From QYOJ01 sp964642545 (GTDB taxonomy: Bacteria > Bacteroidota > Bacteroidia > Bacteroidales > FEN-979), in assembly GCA_964642545.1 (NCBI GenBank), contig CAZXQU010000003.1, positions 1 through 64,000 of the forward strand: a DNA stretch of 64,000 nt. The letters are read 5' to 3'. Both the position numbers and the translations under genes were made by a program. The notes beneath the pieces are model-generated. The model ran no database searches and was not told the origin of the DNA. It saw only the letters and a program-made list of their open reading frames with translations. Shown here piece after piece: positions 40,243 through 48,762 of this stretch; position 1 is the first letter of the stretch; every line of letters begins with the position of its first letter.

Positions 40243-42117
40243 ATGAAAATACTTACTTCTTCGTTGATCGCTTTGTTTATCATAGCTTTAAGTTTGACAG
40301 TAAATGGCCAGGTAGATACTATCACGGACTCCATCAGTCCACTAGATTCACTGAACAGAAAACTCAGTGAGTTCACGGATCAGATCAGGAAGAGCGAGCA
40401 GCAAAGGCTTGCTGACTCTATCCGGAGATTGGAACTTCAAAGCGAGCTTGAATTGGTTAAAGCGAGCGATTATATCCGACGCCGTGAACTCCAGGACCGG
40501 TTGCTCCAACTGGAACAGGAGGATTCCATCAGGATGGAGCAGAAAAAAAAACGAGTCGAAGAGATTCGCAACACAAATGCCGGAATGCCAGTCGTTCCTT
40601 TTGGCGATACCCTGTTTTTGATTTTTAACAAAATTGGTGCATTTACTCCCTTTGAACGTGCCGAAAGCATCTCCCGAAAGATCCAACAATTATATAAAAA
40701 CAGACCTTATTACCCCGATTCTCTCCAGATTTTTTCAACCGATAACACGCAGGATCTTATCTACCAAAACAGGATAATCGTGAGTGTGAGCGATATCGAT
40801 GCACTCATTTATGGGACAAACTCACCAGGATTGGCTCAGCAATACCAGCTAGCAATCAATAAAGCAGTGTTAGACCATATAAAACATACAAGTCTCTCAA
40901 ATATTCTTAAACAAATTGGATTGGTTCTGTTAACTATTGGGATTGTATCTCTGCTGATCTTTTTAATAATCAGGCTATTTCGTTTTACTAAAAAATATAT
41001 CAAGTCGCATCAGGGAAAATTTATCCGGAGTTTCAGATTCAGAAATTATGAATTTCTCTCCAAAAAGAAGGTATTGAAAGGTGTATTACTACTAAACAAG
41101 GTAGTGAAGATCTTCTTTATCATCCTTATCGTTTACCTGGCGTTGCCCTCCCTTTTCAGTATTTTTCCTGTGACGAAGTCCTGGGCCGGAACTCTATTAA
41201 GTTGGGTGGTTGATCCCATTATTTCTATATTCCTTGCTTTTGTAAGCTATCTCCCCGACCTGTTTACTGTCATTGTTATCGTTACAGTGGTGAGATACCT
41301 TGTGAAACTAATAAAATACCTTGCCAAAGAGGTTCAAGTGGGAAAATTGACCCTTCCCGGGTTTCATCCCGACTATGCGATGCCTACTTTCGGTATTGTC
41401 AGGTTTATACTCTATGCATTTATGTTTGTTGTCATCTTTCCTTACCTTCCGGGCTCTGGTTCCGATATATTCAGAGGTGTATCAGTATTTCTTGGTATCC
41501 TGCTCTCTCTTGGATCCACCTCAGCGATCAGCAATGTGGTGGCTGGGTTGGTTATAACCTACATGCGTCCGTTTAAGATTGGAGACCGTATAAAGCTAGG
41601 GGATGTGACCGGGGATGTGATTGAAAAAACGCCATTGGTTATTCGTGTCAGGACCATTAAAAATGAAGAGATTACGATCCCGAACAGCCAGATACTCACT
41701 GGTCACACCATAAACTACACATCCTCAGGAAAGGAAATCGGTCTGATTCTCCATACAACAGTATCGATTGGGTATGATGTGCCTTGGCGCCAGGTTCATG
41801 AATTGTTGATATCTGCCGCGAAATCAACAAAAGGAGTTTCTAAAGACAATGCGCCGTTTGTATTGCAAACTAGCCTCGATGACTTCTATGTCTCCTATCA
41901 GATCAATGCCTTTACCAAGTCCCCTGAGAAATCTGCCGTGCTATACTCCGACCTGCACAAGAATATCCAGGATAAATTCAATAAAGCCGGAGTGGAGATC
42001 ATGTCGCCGCATTACAAGTCTATCAGGGATGGGAACCTGATGGCTGTTCCTCCCGATTCTCTTCCAAAAAACTATACCGCTCCATCTTTCAGAGTCAATG
42101 ATAACCCGGAGAACTAG
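40243..42117 (+). CDS. MscS-family mechanosensitive ion channel with periplasmic coiled coil
   Basis: A 624-aa inner-membrane channel. A signal peptide (about 1-22) is followed by a highly charged coiled coil (about 35-115, rich in Arg, Glu, Gln) that should lie in the periplasm. Transmembrane helices occur near 222-245, 285-305, 325-350 and 380-430. The pore helix is LGSTSAISNVVAGLVI, then the cytoplasmic MscS beta domain with PFKIGDRIKLGDVTGDV and ITIPNSQIL. The channel would release solutes under osmotic downshock. The coiled coil resembles those of MscK-type proteins in position but is much shorter. Confidence 0.92.
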   Translation: MKILTSSLIALFIIALSLTVNGQVDTITDSISPLDSLNRKLSEFTDQIRKSEQQRLADSIRRLELQSELELVKASDYIRRRELQDRLLQLEQEDSIRMEQKKKRVEEIRNTNAGMPVVPFGDTLFLIFNKIGAFTPFERAESISRKIQQLYKNRPYYPDSLQIFSTDNTQDLIYQNRIIVSVSDIDALIYGTNSPGLAQQYQLAINKAVLDHIKHTSLSNILKQIGLVLLTIGIVSLLIFLIIRLFRFTKKYIKSHQGKFIRSFRFRNYEFLSKKKVLKGVLLLNKVVKIFFIILIVYLALPSLFSIFPVTKSWAGTLLSWVVDPIISIFLAFVSYLPDLFTVIVIVTVVRYLVKLIKYLAKEVQVGKLTLPGFHPDYAMPTFGIVRFILYAFMFVVIFPYLPGSGSDIFRGVSVFLGILLSLGSTSAISNVVAGLVITYMRPFKIGDRIKLGDVTGDVIEKTPLVIRVRTIKNEEITIPNSQILTGHTINYTSSGKEIGLILHTTVSIGYDVPWRQVHELLISAAKSTKGVSKDNAPFVLQTSLDDFYVSYQINAFTKSPEKSAVLYSDLHKNIQDKFNKAGVEIMSPHYKSIRDGNLMAVPPDSLPKNYTAPSFRVNDNPEN

Positions 42118-42157
42118 ATGCTATATATTTTATAACCCTTAACCAACACCGATTCTT

Positions 42158-42661
42158 ATGCGAAAATCAATCCCCTTGAAAGAGCGCCCGATCGATTACA
42201 TCTACCTGGCTTTCTTTTTTGTAAACCTGTTCTTTATCACCTATATAGTAGACCTGGAACAGATTGTGATCAAGGATCCCTCCAACTTTGACTACCCTTT
42301 CTGGCCATTGCCTTTTTTTATCGATATGGTTCACTGGTGGGGGACTACATTTGATCCGCTTCAGTGGTTCCGCCCGGTTTGGTGGCAGGCTACCATATGG
42401 CTGGATGTATTGATTTTCGGACCCTTTTATGCCTTTGCTATCTATGCTTTTATCAAAGGAAAGGATTGGATCCGCATCCCGACAATTATCGCCATGTCCA
42501 TCCTCTTCACCAACGTTACGATCATCTGCAGCGAAGAGATCTGGGGCCCGACACCGGCATTAAACATGCCTCTGGTACTTCTGGCAAATGCCCCATGGTT
42601 CCTTTTTCCGATCTTCCTGATTTGGAAAATGTGGGAAAAACCTAATCCCTTAACTAAATAG
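42158..42661 (+). CDS. EXPERA-domain (emopamil-binding-like) four-helix membrane protein
   Basis: A 167-aa integral membrane protein with four predicted helices (about 14-33, 70-85, 88-110, 132-155). Acidic and aromatic residues in the helices (FFVNLFFITYIVDLEQ, IDMVHWWG, ICSEEIWGPTPALN) match the EXPERA pattern known from the sterol isomerase EBP and from TMEM97. In bacteria its role is unknown; a lipid- or sterol-like ligand is a guess from the family. It is followed after 8 bases by an Old Yellow Enzyme gene, so the two could act on the same hydrophobic substrate. Confidence 0.72.
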   Translation: MRKSIPLKERPIDYIYLAFFFVNLFFITYIVDLEQIVIKDPSNFDYPFWPLPFFIDMVHWWGTTFDPLQWFRPVWWQATIWLDVLIFGPFYAFAIYAFIKGKDWIRIPTIIAMSILFTNVTIICSEEIWGPTPALNMPLVLLANAPWFLFPIFLIWKMWEKPNPLTK

Positions 42662-42669
42662 ATTTCACC

Positions 42670-43743
42670 ATGCTGCCACTTTTTTCTTCGTTTAATTTGA
42701 AAGGGATCCCTGTAAAGAACAGGGTCATCATGCCGCCGATGGTTTGTCCGGGTTACGCCGGTGCCGATGGCTATGTAACAAGGAGAAACCTCGACCATTA
42801 TCGGGAGCGGGCTGAAGGAGGTGCCGGCATCATTGTGACTGAAGCCACGGCTGTAACCAAGATCGGGAGGCTCTCATCATACCAGTTGGGCATATGGTCG
42901 GATGATCACATCGCAGGCTTAAGCCAGATCCCTTTACTTGTGAAAAGTTTCGGTGCAGTTTCGTTGATCCAGATCCATCATGCCGGTCTCGTGGCCCCGG
43001 AAGCCGTCACAGATGAACCGATGGGACCATCTGCAAATCCGAAAGATCCCAGGTCACGAAGCCTGACGGTAGAAGAGATCCGGGAAATCAAAGGGGATTT
43101 CATTGCCGGTGCCATTCGTGCCCGGAAGGCTGGTTTTGATGGTGTACAGATCCATGGCGCACATGGCTACCTGATCAGCCAGTTCGCTTCCACCTATTAC
43201 AACCAGCGTGAGGATGAGTATGGCGGTACCCTTGAAGGAAGAATGAGATTGGCAGTTGAAGTGATCAAAGGCATCAGGGAGGCATGTGGAGACTCCTTCC
43301 TGATTTCCTACCGGATGGGGGTCAATTCTCCAACATTGGAAGATGGGATTGAAATTGCTCGTTACCTGGAGACAAAACCCATTGATATGCTTGATGTTTC
43401 ACACGGGGGCTCTTTGGTTTCACTACCACGACCGCCGCAAGGGTTTGATTACAACTGGATCTGTTATTCGGGAACTGAGGTTAAAAAGGTTGTAAAGATT
43501 CCTTTAGGTGTTGTCAATGAGATTCGAACTCCTAAACGAGCTAATTACCTGATCGAAAATGAACTCGCTGACTTCGTAAGCCTTGGCCGGCCACTGCTGG
43601 CCGATCCGCACTGGGTTTCAAAAGCACAACATCACGAGGAGATGATTGTATCCTGCCTGAGTTGCAAGCCCCGCTGCAAATGGTATATTGATAGCGCTGA
43701 TTGCCCTGCACTTCACATCCGGATGAAAGAGAGACTTATTTAA
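42670..43743 (+). CDS. NADH:flavin oxidoreductase (Old Yellow Enzyme family), single-domain
   Basis: A 357-aa FMN-binding TIM barrel. Motifs are NRVIMPPMVCPGYAG at the N-terminus, IQIHHAGL, and HGAHGYLISQF followed by YNQREDEYGG. The C-terminal segment has CLSCKPRCKWY plus a fourth Cys after ten residues (SADCP). That spacing is like the 4Fe-4S site of 2,4-dienoyl-CoA reductase-type enzymes, yet the FAD/NAD domain of those proteins is absent. It probably reduces an activated C=C bond. The stop overlaps the convergent M23 peptidase gene by 8 bases. Confidence 0.88.
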   Translation: MLPLFSSFNLKGIPVKNRVIMPPMVCPGYAGADGYVTRRNLDHYRERAEGGAGIIVTEATAVTKIGRLSSYQLGIWSDDHIAGLSQIPLLVKSFGAVSLIQIHHAGLVAPEAVTDEPMGPSANPKDPRSRSLTVEEIREIKGDFIAGAIRARKAGFDGVQIHGAHGYLISQFASTYYNQREDEYGGTLEGRMRLAVEVIKGIREACGDSFLISYRMGVNSPTLEDGIEIARYLETKPIDMLDVSHGGSLVSLPRPPQGFDYNWICYSGTEVKKVVKIPLGVVNEIRTPKRANYLIENELADFVSLGRPLLADPHWVSKAQHHEEMIVSCLSCKPRCKWYIDSADCPALHIRMKERLI

Positions 43744-44959
43744 CCGAATCCAGTTTTACTATTAAACTCTCGACAAGAGTATTGTAGGTTTTCAGATTCG
43801 CTGTATCAACAGGCTCAGCCGGCGGAGACTCCATCTTCAGTGGGTCCATGGGAGAGTTATTCTTGTAAACTCGGAAGTCGAGATGCGGGCCCGTTGAAAG
43901 ACCGCTGCTGCCCACATAACCAATTACATCACCCTGTTTCACGTATTTCCCGGCCTTGATCCCTTTCGCATAACCCGAAAGATGTCCGTATCCCGTAGAG
44001 TAAACACTGTTGTGCCGAATCTTAATGAATCGTCCGAATCCTCCATTCCACCTTGCTTCAAGTACTTTCCCATCACCCAATGCTACTACAGGAGTCCCAC
44101 GTGGAGCTGCATAGTCAACACCATGATGGGGACGGAAAATCTTCAGAACCGGGTGTTTCCGTGCATTAGTATACCTGGAACTGATCCGTGAGAAGTGCAA
44201 AGGTGCTTTCAAAAAGGTTCGTTGGAGGCTCTCACCCAACTCATCAAAATAGGCCCCTATACTATCCTGCTCAAAATAGAAAGCATAGAAGTCGTGTCCC
44301 GATGATCGAAACCGGGATGCCAGGATGTTTCCTGTCCCAACAGGAATCGTGTCGATAGTAAGCTCTTCATAGATAACATTGAATTCATCTCCCTTCTGAA
44401 GTCCATAGAAGTCAATCGTCCAGGCATATATATCCGACATCTTCAGGGCAAGATTGATGTCCAGTCCATTATCCACAAATGCATTCCACAACGATGATGT
44501 AATCGTTCCGGAAGCGGTTTTAATGGTTTTAGTCACCACTTTTTCATCCCTGTACACACGCAGCGAGTCCCTGAAATCATATACTACAAAGTTTGTTGTA
44601 GTAATTTCATAAATGAAGAAAAGCGTTTTTTTCAGGCTGTCCCTTGCCGTAATTATGGCATACCTGTTACCCGGACGAATCTTCCTGACATCAAAAATCT
44701 GGCGGGTGGTCCGTGAAATCAAGTCGATGGTTTGCATGGAAACCAGCGGGGCAAGAATTTCGGAGAGATTCTGGTTCTTCCTGACATCGCCGTAGACGAT
44801 GTCGAGTGTATCGATATTGAGGTGATAGACACTATTCGGTAAGCTTACTGCAATCTCTTCTTCAGGATCAACAGAAGTGGTTGTGGTAATGATGACACCA
44901 ACAATTATCAGAAGTAAAAAAATGATTGGGAAAACAAGTCTGAGCCAGGATCTCTTCAT
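43736..44959 (-). CDS. M23-family peptidase, membrane-anchored, with variant metal site
   Basis: A 407-aa protein with one N-terminal membrane anchor (about 8-28) and an OapA-like middle domain. The LytM/M23 domain lies near the C-terminus: HHGVDYAAPRGTPV has the first His and Asp ligands. The last motif, normally HxH, reads GPHLDFRVY, with Asp in place of the second His. This HLDFR form occurs in other Bacteroidota as far as I recall, so the domain may still bind zinc or may serve as an activator of amidases. It acts on the cell wall in the periplasm. Confidence 0.87.
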   Translation of the reverse strand: MKRSWLRLVFPIIFLLLIIVGVIITTTTSVDPEEEIAVSLPNSVYHLNIDTLDIVYGDVRKNQNLSEILAPLVSMQTIDLISRTTRQIFDVRKIRPGNRYAIITARDSLKKTLFFIYEITTTNFVVYDFRDSLRVYRDEKVVTKTIKTASGTITSSLWNAFVDNGLDINLALKMSDIYAWTIDFYGLQKGDEFNVIYEELTIDTIPVGTGNILASRFRSSGHDFYAFYFEQDSIGAYFDELGESLQRTFLKAPLHFSRISSRYTNARKHPVLKIFRPHHGVDYAAPRGTPVVALGDGKVLEARWNGGFGRFIKIRHNSVYSTGYGHLSGYAKGIKAGKYVKQGDVIGYVGSSGLSTGPHLDFRVYKNNSPMDPLKMESPPAEPVDTANLKTYNTLVESLIVKLDSVK

Positions 44960-44963
44960 CCGG

Positions 44964-44971
44964 CAAAATTA
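44964..44971 (-). promoter_or_regulatory. -7 promoter box close to the M23 gene start
   Basis: The minus strand reads TAATTTTG only 4 bases before the ATG at 44959. If it is real, transcription would begin almost at the start codon, giving a nearly leaderless message. It may instead be chance in AT-rich DNA. Confidence 0.35.
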
Positions 44972-45026
44972 GGGTATTCTCCCCATTTATTCATACTTTT
45001 ACCTCTCTATTTAGCCTTTACGAACG

Positions 45027-47444
45027 ATGCGAATTGCTCTTGTTGTGCTTTTTAACCTGATCTCGTCCTGCATGTTTCCCGGGCCGGCTGACAATTATAA
45101 ATTTGAGCAGCTTCCTGATGGCGTCATTCTCTTTTATGATGGGTTTACCCTGAAAATTCAGATTTGCTCTCCACGGATTATTCATCTCGTTTGCGCACCC
45201 GACGACAGGCTTCCGGAGAGCAAAAGCCTCGTTGTCACGAAAGTATGGGAACCCTCCGACTGGAGTTTTGATAAAAAGGGGCAAACCATCCGCTTAAAAA
45301 CATCTGAGATATCTGTTGAGATCAATACTGCTACCATTCTTTGCAAGTTTTTCAATTCGAAGGGGGATCTTATCCTGGAAGAGAAGGAACGGTCGTTCAG
45401 CCCAACTGTTGCAGGAGGATCTGCTGAGTGGAATGCGTTTGAAATGTTTAAGCTTTCATCCGAAGAGGCCATCTATGGGCTTGGACAATACCAGGATGGC
45501 TGGATGAATCATAGAGATAAAGAGGTTACCCTGATACAGACAAATACGACGGCAGTTGTCCCGTTCCTGGTCTCCACAAAAGGGTGGGGGATTCTTTGGG
45601 ACAATTATTCAAAGACCTATTTTCGTGACGATCGGAATGGGGCTACTTTTTGGTCGGAATATGGAAATGTAGTGGATTTTTACGTGGTATTCGGAAGGGA
45701 TATGGATGAGGTGATTGCCGGTTACCGGGAAGCAACCGGAAGCGCTCCACTGTTTGGGAAATGGGCGTATGGATTCTGGCAAAGTAAGGAACGCTATGAA
45801 AGTGCCAAAGAGATCTCCGACGCTGTGGCCGAGTACCGGATGCGTCGTCTGCCACTGGATGTCATTGTGCAGGATTGGCGGTACTGGGGAGAGAACAACA
45901 TGTGGAGCTCCATGGAATTCGATCCCAGAGTCTATCCGGAACCCGCAAAAAGCATTGAAAAGATTCATGACCTGTTTCACGCTCACTTTGTCATCTCTGT
46001 CTGGCCAGCCCTGGGCCGTGATACAAAGGTTTTTAAAGAATTGTTTGAACAGAAACACACGTTCGCACCGATCCACTGGAGTGGGGGACATCTTTTCGAT
46101 CCGTATAGCCAAGAGGCCAGGGATACCTACTGGAAGTATCTGGATGCCGGATTGATGACAAAAGGAGTGGACGGACTGTGGCTTGACGGGTCAGAGCCTG
46201 AGCTGGCTGATCAGCATACCTTTGAGGAGTCGGAGGCCAACATCCGAAAGCTGGGGACCACAGCCATCGGACCTGTTTCCCGCTTCCTGAATCCCTATTC
46301 CTTGCAGGCAACCCAGGGGATATTTGACAATTGGCGTGTTGCGTATCCCGATAAACGCGTATTGATTCTTACCCGGTCGGCCTTTGCCGGCCAGCAACGG
46401 AATGCAGCCATCACATGGTCGGGCGACATCAACGCAAGCTATGATGTGCTGAGGCGTCAGATCTCCGCCGGACTCAATTTCTCCGTCTCAGGAATCCCTT
46501 ATTGGACCTCGGATATCGGAGGTTTCTTTATCACCGGACACGATAAGGGCTACGGGCCCGGACGCTATCCGAATGGTTGCCACGACCCGGCATACAAAGA
46601 GCTATATGTCAGATGGTTCCAGTTTGGAACCTTTTGCCCGATTTTCCGCTCTCATGGCACTCAAACCCCAAGAGAAATCTGGCACTTCGGAGATATCGGG
46701 GATTGGGGCTATGACGCCATGACCAGGTTTCTGAACCTCCGGTACCGGTTAATGCCTTATATTTATTCCGAAGCCTGGAAGGTGACATCTCAAGGGAGCA
46801 CGATGATGCGCCCCTTGGCCATGGACTTTCCCGATGATAAAAAGGTCTATAACATTGACAATGAGTACCTGTTCGGGCCGTCCATACTTGTCTGTCCGGT
46901 TACCGAAGAGCAGTATTTCCCGTTGGATACCATCCTGAACAAACCCCGTTCGCTCGATGTGCCGGTATCGGTGGAGCTCTATCTTCCAAAAGGGAGAGAC
47001 TGGTTCGATTTCTGGACAGGCGAAACATTAGAGGGAGGAGAGACCATCACCAGAGAAACACCCATTGATATCCTCCCGCTCTATATCCCTGCCGGTTCTA
47101 TCATACCAATGGGACCATACCTTCAATATGCGGAAGAAAAGCCGGCTGATCCCATTGAGTTACGAATTTATCCGGGTGCCAACGGCTCCTTCACTCTTTA
47201 TGAAGATGAAGGGGATGGATACAATTATGAAAGAGGAAAATTCGCCACGATTGATTTCAACTGGAACCATGAAACCGGAACCCTGACGATCGGAAAACGC
47301 AAGGGGACTTTCCCGGGAATGCTGCAAACCCGGACTTTCAGGATTGTGATAGTATCGTCCGTACACGGTACCGGAGTAGAGATTACCTCAAATGCCGATA
47401 AGGTGATTCAGTATTCGGGGGAAGAACTGGTAATTAATCTGTAA
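45027..47444 (+). CDS. GH31 alpha-xylosidase-like lipoprotein
   Basis: An 805-aa glycosidase. The N-terminus has a lipobox, Cys15 in FNLISSCMF, so it is probably membrane-anchored. The nucleophile Asp387 lies in GLWLDGSEPE, the form usual in alpha-xylosidases and related enzymes, and the acid/base Asp in TWSGDINASYDVL. WGILWDNYSKTYF and GQYQDGWMN are also typical of that branch. It therefore differs from the GH31 enzyme at 17003-19351. The gene ends with an 11-base convergent overlap with the metallophosphoesterase gene. Confidence 0.9.
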   Translation: MRIALVVLFNLISSCMFPGPADNYKFEQLPDGVILFYDGFTLKIQICSPRIIHLVCAPDDRLPESKSLVVTKVWEPSDWSFDKKGQTIRLKTSEISVEINTATILCKFFNSKGDLILEEKERSFSPTVAGGSAEWNAFEMFKLSSEEAIYGLGQYQDGWMNHRDKEVTLIQTNTTAVVPFLVSTKGWGILWDNYSKTYFRDDRNGATFWSEYGNVVDFYVVFGRDMDEVIAGYREATGSAPLFGKWAYGFWQSKERYESAKEISDAVAEYRMRRLPLDVIVQDWRYWGENNMWSSMEFDPRVYPEPAKSIEKIHDLFHAHFVISVWPALGRDTKVFKELFEQKHTFAPIHWSGGHLFDPYSQEARDTYWKYLDAGLMTKGVDGLWLDGSEPELADQHTFEESEANIRKLGTTAIGPVSRFLNPYSLQATQGIFDNWRVAYPDKRVLILTRSAFAGQQRNAAITWSGDINASYDVLRRQISAGLNFSVSGIPYWTSDIGGFFITGHDKGYGPGRYPNGCHDPAYKELYVRWFQFGTFCPIFRSHGTQTPREIWHFGDIGDWGYDAMTRFLNLRYRLMPYIYSEAWKVTSQGSTMMRPLAMDFPDDKKVYNIDNEYLFGPSILVCPVTEEQYFPLDTILNKPRSLDVPVSVELYLPKGRDWFDFWTGETLEGGETITRETPIDILPLYIPAGSIIPMGPYLQYAEEKPADPIELRIYPGANGSFTLYEDEGDGYNYERGKFATIDFNWNHETGTLTIGKRKGTFPGMLQTRTFRIVIVSSVHGTGVEITSNADKVIQYSGEELVINL

Positions 47445-48594
47445 ATTGTAGATTGATCTTCACGATCTCTGGCCTGTTCCCGAGTCTTAAGGGTGGTCCC
47501 CAGGTGCCATAACCGGAAGAGACGTAAAAGTGTGTGTTCCCGATCTTCTTGTATCCCCAGCTGATCTCGTAGATGGCATCCGTGATGTAATTGAATGGCC
47601 AGAGTTGGCCGTGGTGGGTATGTCCAGAAAGCTGGAGGTCAATACCCATTTGTGAATGCTTTTCTAGGTTGAAGGGCTGATGATCCATCAGGATGACAGG
47701 AAACGAAGTGTCGACAGTTAATATTATCTCTTCCAGCTCTTTTCTGGGTTTCCCCGTGAACCTGGGCTTGTCGCGGTCATCCCTACCAATCAGGTAAAAC
47801 TGGTTGTTAATCCTGATGGATGTATCACGTAGCATCCTGATTCCGTGTTTCTCAAGGTATTCCACAGCCGGACTAACTCCACCAATGTATTCGTGATTTC
47901 CTGTGATTGCATATACACCCAGTCGCGATTTGATCCTCGATAAAGCTTCCCCCAGGTTGTTGTTGATTACCGGGGACAGATCCTCATCCACAATATCACC
48001 TGCAAACAGGACAAGATCGGGCTTCATGGCATTGATCTTTTCAACAAGCCGGTTGGCTTTTCGGCTGGCAATGATGGTGCCCAGGTGGATGTCTGAAGCC
48101 ATTACAACAGTTAGTTCACCCGGCGTTGCGTTGGGTTTGGAGATCTTGAGGTTCAACTCTTTGATCCGTGGGTTTCGGGCATTGATGAAGCTCACTGAAA
48201 CCAGAAAGAGAGTCAAACCTAGCACAGTAAAGAGTGTTACCAGTTTTGTATAAGCAAGGTCGGCATAGAAGGAGGGAGGAAGAAAATGAAGGAAGGAGTT
48301 GAAGAGGCGGATCAGGTCAATCAACACAACCGCCAGAAAAAAGAAGAGCATAAATCCCAGCCAGAATGAACCAATCCAGGTGATGACTCCGGTAAAGAGG
48401 CAAGGATAGGTTCTCTCAAGGATCCGGGCAAGGATGAAGGTTGATGCCAAACCCCAGAAGATCAATGAAAACCATAGGCGCCAGGGAGAACCAGAAGGGG
48501 TTGCCTGTAAACCTCGGATGTAGATGTAGAAGTTTACAACTCCGTAAAAGACCAGAACAATGGAGAAAAAGATTAGAAACTGAGTGGTTTTCAT
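47434..48594 (-). CDS. Membrane-anchored metallophosphoesterase
   Basis: A 386-aa protein. The first 150 residues hold about four or five transmembrane helices. The calcineurin-like domain follows: ASDIHLG, FAGDIVDED, TGNHEYIGG, LMDHQPFN and SGHTHHGQLWPF provide the two-metal ligands in order. YkoQ/YaeI-like enzymes of this layout are found on the membrane and may hydrolyse lipid-like substrates such as UDP-diacylglucosamine analogues. That substrate is not supported here. The gene overlaps the end of the convergent GH31 gene by 11 bases. Confidence 0.9.
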   Translation of the reverse strand: MKTTQFLIFFSIVLVFYGVVNFYIYIRGLQATPSGSPWRLWFSLIFWGLASTFILARILERTYPCLFTGVITWIGSFWLGFMLFFFLAVVLIDLIRLFNSFLHFLPPSFYADLAYTKLVTLFTVLGLTLFLVSVSFINARNPRIKELNLKISKPNATPGELTVVMASDIHLGTIIASRKANRLVEKINAMKPDLVLFAGDIVDEDLSPVINNNLGEALSRIKSRLGVYAITGNHEYIGGVSPAVEYLEKHGIRMLRDTSIRINNQFYLIGRDDRDKPRFTGKPRKELEEIILTVDTSFPVILMDHQPFNLEKHSQMGIDLQLSGHTHHGQLWPFNYITDAIYEISWGYKKIGNTHFYVSSGYGTWGPPLRLGNRPEIVKINLQFTD

Positions 48595-48620
48595 TCGGAT
48601 TGCGTTTGGAGAGTGAAAAG

Positions 48621-48628
48621 CAAATATA
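48621..48628 (-). promoter_or_regulatory. -7 promoter box for the metallophosphoesterase gene
   Basis: The minus strand reads TATATTTG (TAnnTTTG), 26 bases before the ATG at 48594. It lies in a 168-base divergent gap that holds nothing else except the box at 48727. Confidence 0.55.
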
Positions 48629-48726
48629 AAATTGTTTGATGAATATGCTTTATAACGATTTGTATTTAGAGTATGACATCCGGATTCCGCCTTTGGAATT
48701 AGTGTCCTTTGATTTGCTTCTTTTTA

Positions 48727-48734
48727 TATCTTTG
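48727..48734 (+). promoter_or_regulatory. -7 promoter box for the sodium/solute symporter gene
   Basis: TATCTTTG matches TAnnTTTG, 28 bases before the ATG at 48763. A TTTG at 48708-48711 is a possible -33 element, although the 15-base gap is shorter than usual. Confidence 0.6.
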
Positions 48735-48762
48735 CAATAGCACCCCAATCAATCAATAATTT

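Noticed and set aside
43518..43540. tRNA T-arm-like sequence (gagattcgaactcc) on the plus strand
   Set aside because: It lies within the Old Yellow Enzyme coding sequence and no other cloverleaf parts are around it.
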